DNA of 64,000 nt. It comes from Hexactinellida sp. DTS-2022 (lineage: Eukaryota; Porifera; Hexactinellida). Location of the stretch: positions 3,596,001 to 3,660,000 of the forward strand of contig JAPNXP010000003.1 of the NCBI GenBank assembly GCA_028753945.1, in the 5' to 3' direction. The notes under the pieces are model-generated. The model was not told the origin of the DNA, ran no database searches, and saw nothing but the letters and a program-made list of their open reading frames with translations. Numbering within the stretch: position 1 is the stretch's first letter; each line of letters starts with the position of its first letter. Below are positions 57,001 to 63,000 of this stretch, in pieces. A program made the translations under genes and the position numbers.

Positions 57001-60000
57001 GAAAAGCTCAAGGTCAATAAGCCGGAGTCTAAATTAAAAATAGGGAAAGCGAGTAGATATGGAGGTGTGGAGTCGGGAGTAAATTGAGTAACAGAATCGC
57101 TAGATTCTAATATGCTATTATTGAAAGTATCTCTAACTGTGTCAGTGGGAAATGATAGAAAAGTGTTGCTTGGTTGAGTAGCAATCAATGTATTATTCTT
57201 AATTGATTCCAAATCTCCCGAATTAGCTAGTGCTAATGTAATTTCAGTTAAATCAGAACTAACTGTAAAATCATTAGTTGTTAATATTTGTTGATCAAGA
57301 TTGAACATAACTCGATCTTGCAGGACTAATTGACCAACTTTCAGCGTGGATACATTTAAAGGCTCATCGAAACTAAGAACAAGAATTCCAGAATCTACAT
57401 CCAAGTCAAATGCAGTTAACTGGGGTGGGGTAATATCCGGAACAAATGTATCCACTTGAATATCAGAGGCAGCAACTATTGGCAATAATGAAGTATCTAA
57501 AAAGGACGTACTCAAAAGAGATAAGAAAGTTGTATTTTCAGAAGTGGCTAGATTTAGGGAACTTTTTATTCTGATCACATCCGCTTCTGAAAGAGTTAGT
57601 ACTACAATAAAATCATTAGTTGATTCAGGAGTAATACCTGAGAGCTGAACAGATTCATTGGGACTGAGTGAGGAGAGAGTTATTGACGAACTGATTACCG
57701 AGGTTGAAGAAATTACATCATCAAATGTCAAAGTTAAGGTGTTTGAATTAATATCAAGGTCAAAGCTAATAAGCGAAGCGGGTATAACATCTTGTAAAAC
57801 ATTGCTTGCTTGGATGGGAGGACTAATTTGTGAATTTATCTGTCCGAAGATATCGCTGAATGATCCGGCTGGAAAGGATATAAATGTGTTAGAGGTAGAT
57901 GTGCCAATACGATCATCTCCTTTTATTTTAGTTGTAGTGGAGCTGTCCAAAAGTACCTTGAGTGAAGTGATGCCATCCGTAACAGGATTACCATCAATAC
58001 CAACCACAGTTCCTCCAATTGGAAAACTAACTGGAGCAAAGTCGCTTGGTTGGTTCAGCAGGAGTGAGTTAGCTAGATTAAATCCCGTTGCTGCACGAAC
58101 TGCCTCAGAAAATACTATAAGAATTGAGCTCGTGTTCAAGTCAAGCTGGAATGAGCTAATTTCTGGGTTTTTATCATCAGCTGTAAAAAAAGAAACATTA
58201 AGAGCATTGTTAGCAAGAATAGGTACAATTGAATTTGGTGGGATTGCTAAATCACTGATAGCAAATTGTGAAATAGAAAGAAAGGTATTCGTTGCAGAAT
58301 TAGCAAATCCAGATGATCGGATAGTCGCACCATCCCCTCCCAATTGAAGAATTAGTGATGTTAGTCCTACACTTAGTATAGTTGAGAACTGTAAGGAAAC
58401 TGAAGAACCAGAACCATCTTGTACATCATGAAAATTTATTTGATTGATAATTAAAGTTGAGGTGTCAACTGCTTCACTAAATTCCAATCTAAGCTGATCG
58501 TTGTTGAGGTTTATATCGAAGGCTATAAGCTGGGGACTTGTAGCATCGGGGATGAACGAACTGAGAGAACGTTCTGTTGAATTGGCAACAACATTCAGCA
58601 AGGTTTGTACAGGATTACCAGAATGGTCTCGAATGAAAGGACCATCAATTGTCAAAAAACAGTTCAAATTACTAGTACAAAGTGAAATACGAAATTTGAT
58701 ATTGTTGAGTTCAGATTCACTCAATAAGAAGGTAACATTTCTCCCGCTAATACAACTATATGCTGGTGGACAAGTGCTGGAACTTAAGGAAAAGTAAGTT
58801 TGAGATTCGCTCTGATTTATAGACAGAGAATTCTGCAAGGTTAACGATGAGAATGTTATGGTGGAAGTATCAACTGGTTCATTGAACCGAAGTTGAATAG
58901 TACTATTGTCCAAATTGAAAATAGCAAAAGAAATAAGGGATGGAGCAGATATATCAGGAAAATAATTGAATGGAGATATACCAACGTTACGTCCAATGAA
59001 AGAATTGTTTGCTGTATCGTTAATTAGTCGATCGAGGAATAAAATAAAAGTATCGAAATTATTTGTAGAAAGTGATGTATTCAATTTTATAGAATCTATA
59101 TCATTTGTTAACAAACCAATTGATAAAATTGTAGACTTTGATACCGTAGAAACAGCAGAATTTCCAGTTAAAATGAGAGAAGCTGTAGGAGACTGAGGTA
59201 GATTTTGTATAATAATTTTATTAGTGAGAAGTGAAGATAATATTATTGGTTCATCAAAAGTGAGAACAAGAGTGGCTGTATCTAAATCAAGTGTGTAACC
59301 ACCAATAACAGGTGGTGAGGTATCAGGAATATATTGTTGGACCATTAGAGCATATCCATCTAGTATTCCCACGATATTAAGGCCGTTAGTATCCTTAGCA
59401 GCATAAGAACTTATTATTAAGAAAGTATTCGACTCGGATGTAACAAGTGATGAGGTGTCTTTTAAGGAATTAATATCATCTTTTGATAATGTAATATTGA
59501 GGTAGAGAGAAGGAATAGTTGGCAGGGATCCTGTTGTTAAGTTAACATATACCGTAGCTGTAACAGCATCTTGGATACGAATTAGAGACAAGTCAAAACT
59601 ATTCGGTTCAACAGCATCTGTAAAACTTAGTGTGAGTATTTCCTGTTGCAAATCCAAAGAAAAATATTGTAACTGTGCGGGCGTCGTATCTTGAACTACA
59701 TTAGCTGCTCCTATAAAGTCTGCTGTGTTAGAATTTCCAGCAATATCACTAAATGCGTTTGAACCAATAACCAAGTATGTATTCGTGGTGTGCGTTCCAA
59801 GAGTTACTTGAGATTTTATGGAACCGATAGTTGCTGTACTCAAAATCAAACGTACTTTATCAATTCCATCAGTCAAGTTAGCACCAGTACTACTAACCAG
59901 ATTCCCGTCAATGGAAATAAAAGGCATGCCCATGCCGAAAGCAGTGCCTTGAAGATTGAACTGCAGCAAGTCAATAGAAGCTGTGATAAATTCAGAAAAA

Positions 60001-63000
60001 GTAAAAATTATTTCGTTTGCTTCCAAATCCAGAGTAAAAGAAGTTAATTCAGGTGCAGTAAGGTCAGGCTGCAAGTTGCTGACATTGATGGCTGATTTAA
60101 TTGAAATCTCGTTCACAGGATTACCAGATACATCTTGTATAGCAGACGGTTGAATAGAAAGGTAAGTATTAGAATTATTATTGGCAAATCCAGATGCTTT
60201 AATAAGATTAGCATCGTTGTTCAGCTGAATATCAAAGACAGTAGCGAAATCAAACGTAGAAGTACTCGCAGCGGACAGATAGAGTTGTGATGAACTGTTG
60301 GCAGTCGATTGAAAAGAAATTGAGAAAATATTTAAAGTGCGAGGGTCCACCGGTTCATTGAAAGTAAGTATCAATTTGCTAGCATTCAAATCTAAGTCAA
60401 AAAATATTAGAGTCGGATTCGTTCTATCTGGAAGTAATTGACCTAAAACTCTTTCATTGAGCTGAATGGCTCCATTGAAGACTGTATTCAAGTAATTAGG
60501 TATTTCGGCAAGATCGCTAAGAAGAGTGCGGGAAATGACTGGGAAACAATTGATAATAGATGTACATAAATTAGGTCTGAGTTTTATTTGATTAAGATCA
60601 TAATAAGAGAGTTGGAAAGTAATATTAACTCCATTCTCACAACCTGACATCACAGAGCAGGTTCCATCGGTTAAAGGTAAAAATGCAAGAGGATCCAAAT
60701 AATCAGATAGGAAGTTACTTTGAAGAATAAGAGCAGAATAGTTGAGTGAGGATACAGAAATAGCCTCATCAAAATCAAAACTTATCAGTCCATTGTCCAA
60801 GTCAAAAGATTTGAAAGAAAAAAGATTAGGAGATGTACTATCACGGGTGAAGTTAGAAACAGGTTTCCCAGTGAGCGAGTTAATTAGAACTAATGAAACA
60901 TCAGCTACTGCTCCTGCTCTGAATGATAAGTAGGTGTTGTCAACCCGTGTTGCGAGTTGTGTATTTGATTTGATTGCGTTTAGATCATACTCAGATAACT
61001 GAATAAATAAGGTAGTTGAATCTGAGATTACCGAAATTTCATTATCAGTCAAATTGACTTTTGGTGCCAGGGGAACTGTAGATCCCTGGATAGTAAAATA
61101 TTGAATGCGGACAGTAGATTCTTCAATAGGCTCGTTAAAAAGAATAAAGAGTCTACCTAAATTCATATCAAGATTAAAGGAAACTAAAAGAGGAGATGTT
61201 GCATCAAGTGTAAATATGGAAACCAATAATGCACTGCCATCAGGTATACCCACTATATTCTGTCCAGTAGGATCTAAAAAAGTATTTTCACGAAGAATGA
61301 GATAAGAATTTGTCCGTGAAGTTGCAATAAGTGTATTAGCTTTGATTGAAATCACATCCTGAGGATTAAGGTCTATAATGATAGTGAAATCAATTTGGGT
61401 TAAAATAGGACCACCTGTTAGAGGCACACTTTGAGAAGATAAGAAATTATTTTGGAGAGTAATAGATGTTAACTGTGCTGATGATATGTTTACAACGTCA
61501 TTAAATTTGAGAGAAATCTGATTAGAATTCAAATCGAGATTGAAGTATTGCAACTCACTAGATGTGGTGTCGGAAATAATACGAAGGGCAGTTATTTTCT
61601 GTTCTTCGTTGTAATGTCCAGAGAGGTCAGAAAATGAATTTGACATTGTAGAGAGTATAGTATTTCCTGTAAAGGTGCCAATGTTAATATCATTTTTGAT
61701 AGCAACAATAATAGATTCAGAAAGAAAAGCATAAACTTGGACAGCCTGAGTAAGTGGTTGACCAAAAGAATCTGAAACGTTTCCATTGAGCGGAATAGAA
61801 ATAGTGGGGCTTAATAAGGAATTATGTAAGGTAAAATTCTGAATATTCAGAAGAGATGCTCTAGTGATTTCGGTGAATGTGATTATGAGCAAGTTTGAAT
61901 TTAAGTCGAGAGTGAATTGTTGAATAGCAGGAGTACTGTTATCCTGTGTAAAGTTAGTAACACGAAGTGCATCTGAAGATAAAATAGCCTGCACAGGGTT
62001 TGGTAGAACAGCCAAATCAGAAATAGTTGTGGAGAGAATAGAGATATGAGTGTTATCTTGAAACTGGGCGGCTCGTATATTATTACCGTCCTGATTCAGA
62101 TTGAGCATAACTAATGTCGCAATAGTCTGATTAGAAGCAGCTAGGTCTAGAAAGACCGAGTTTCCCCCGGTATTATTTTCCTGGAGATTGATAGCTCCCA
62201 CATTAAGACTACTCACATCAACTGGTTCGTCAAAGTAAAGGCTAAGGAAGTCCGTATTTAAATCCAGGTCAAAACGATATAAACGTGGATTTGTTACATC
62301 TTGCGAGATAACTTTCAGCTGTCGTTCTAAATTGTTATTCAAATCGTTTGGAAGAGGTAATACCTTATTTGGAGGAATTGCGAGGTCAGTGATTAAATTT
62401 GCACGAAATGAAATGAAGCAATTTGAAAAACCAGAACAAAGTGAAGTACGAAATTTAATTTCATTGAAATCATTGGCAAGTAACTGAAGTGTTATATTGA
62501 GACCATTAATACAAGATAAGTTTGGTGTACAATATCCGCCATTCAGAGAATAATAAGTTTGAGGATTTGAAAGAGTAACTTGGAGAGAATTTTGCAAAAA
62601 GATTTCTTCAAAGTTTAGTGTCGTAATATCGACAGGTTCATTGAATCCTAGGGTGATTAAACCTGCATCAAGGTCAAACTTGTAAAAAGAAACGAGATAT
62701 GGTGATGTACTATCCGGAATGAAGAACTTAACAAGCTTGCCACTAAAAATTTTCTGGATTGGATTACCAGTTGTATCAAAAAATCCAGTATCTAGAGTTA
62801 GATATGTAGAATCGCTAACGGCAAGATTTGTAATATTTTTAAGGTTTAGTATATCAAATAATGATAAACGGATAGTTGCAACCCTAAAATCAAGACTGAA
62901 TGTGATAATTTCAGCTTGAGTTAACTGATAAGTTTCGTTATTTTGGCTATTTTGCAATGCAATACCAGAAATGTTGATTAAATCGTTTCTAATAGGTTCA

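Noticed and set aside
57658-58347. Plus-strand open frame of 229 codons
   Set aside because: It lies antisense to units U154-U157, in the phase where plus-strand shadows recur along the whole array. It has no family resemblance and exists because the repeat consensus rarely yields plus-strand stops in that phase.
60591-60660. Apparent one-base frameshift and in-frame stop in U163
   Set aside because: It came from a miscount of one base at the line boundary. On re-reading the frame is intact and both Cys pairs of U163 are in phase.
60591-62645. An assembly artefact producing the 5-unit periodicity
   Set aside because: The 5-unit blocks are diverged from one another in sequence and length, so they are not artificial copies. 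Long reads could still reveal a wrong copy number.
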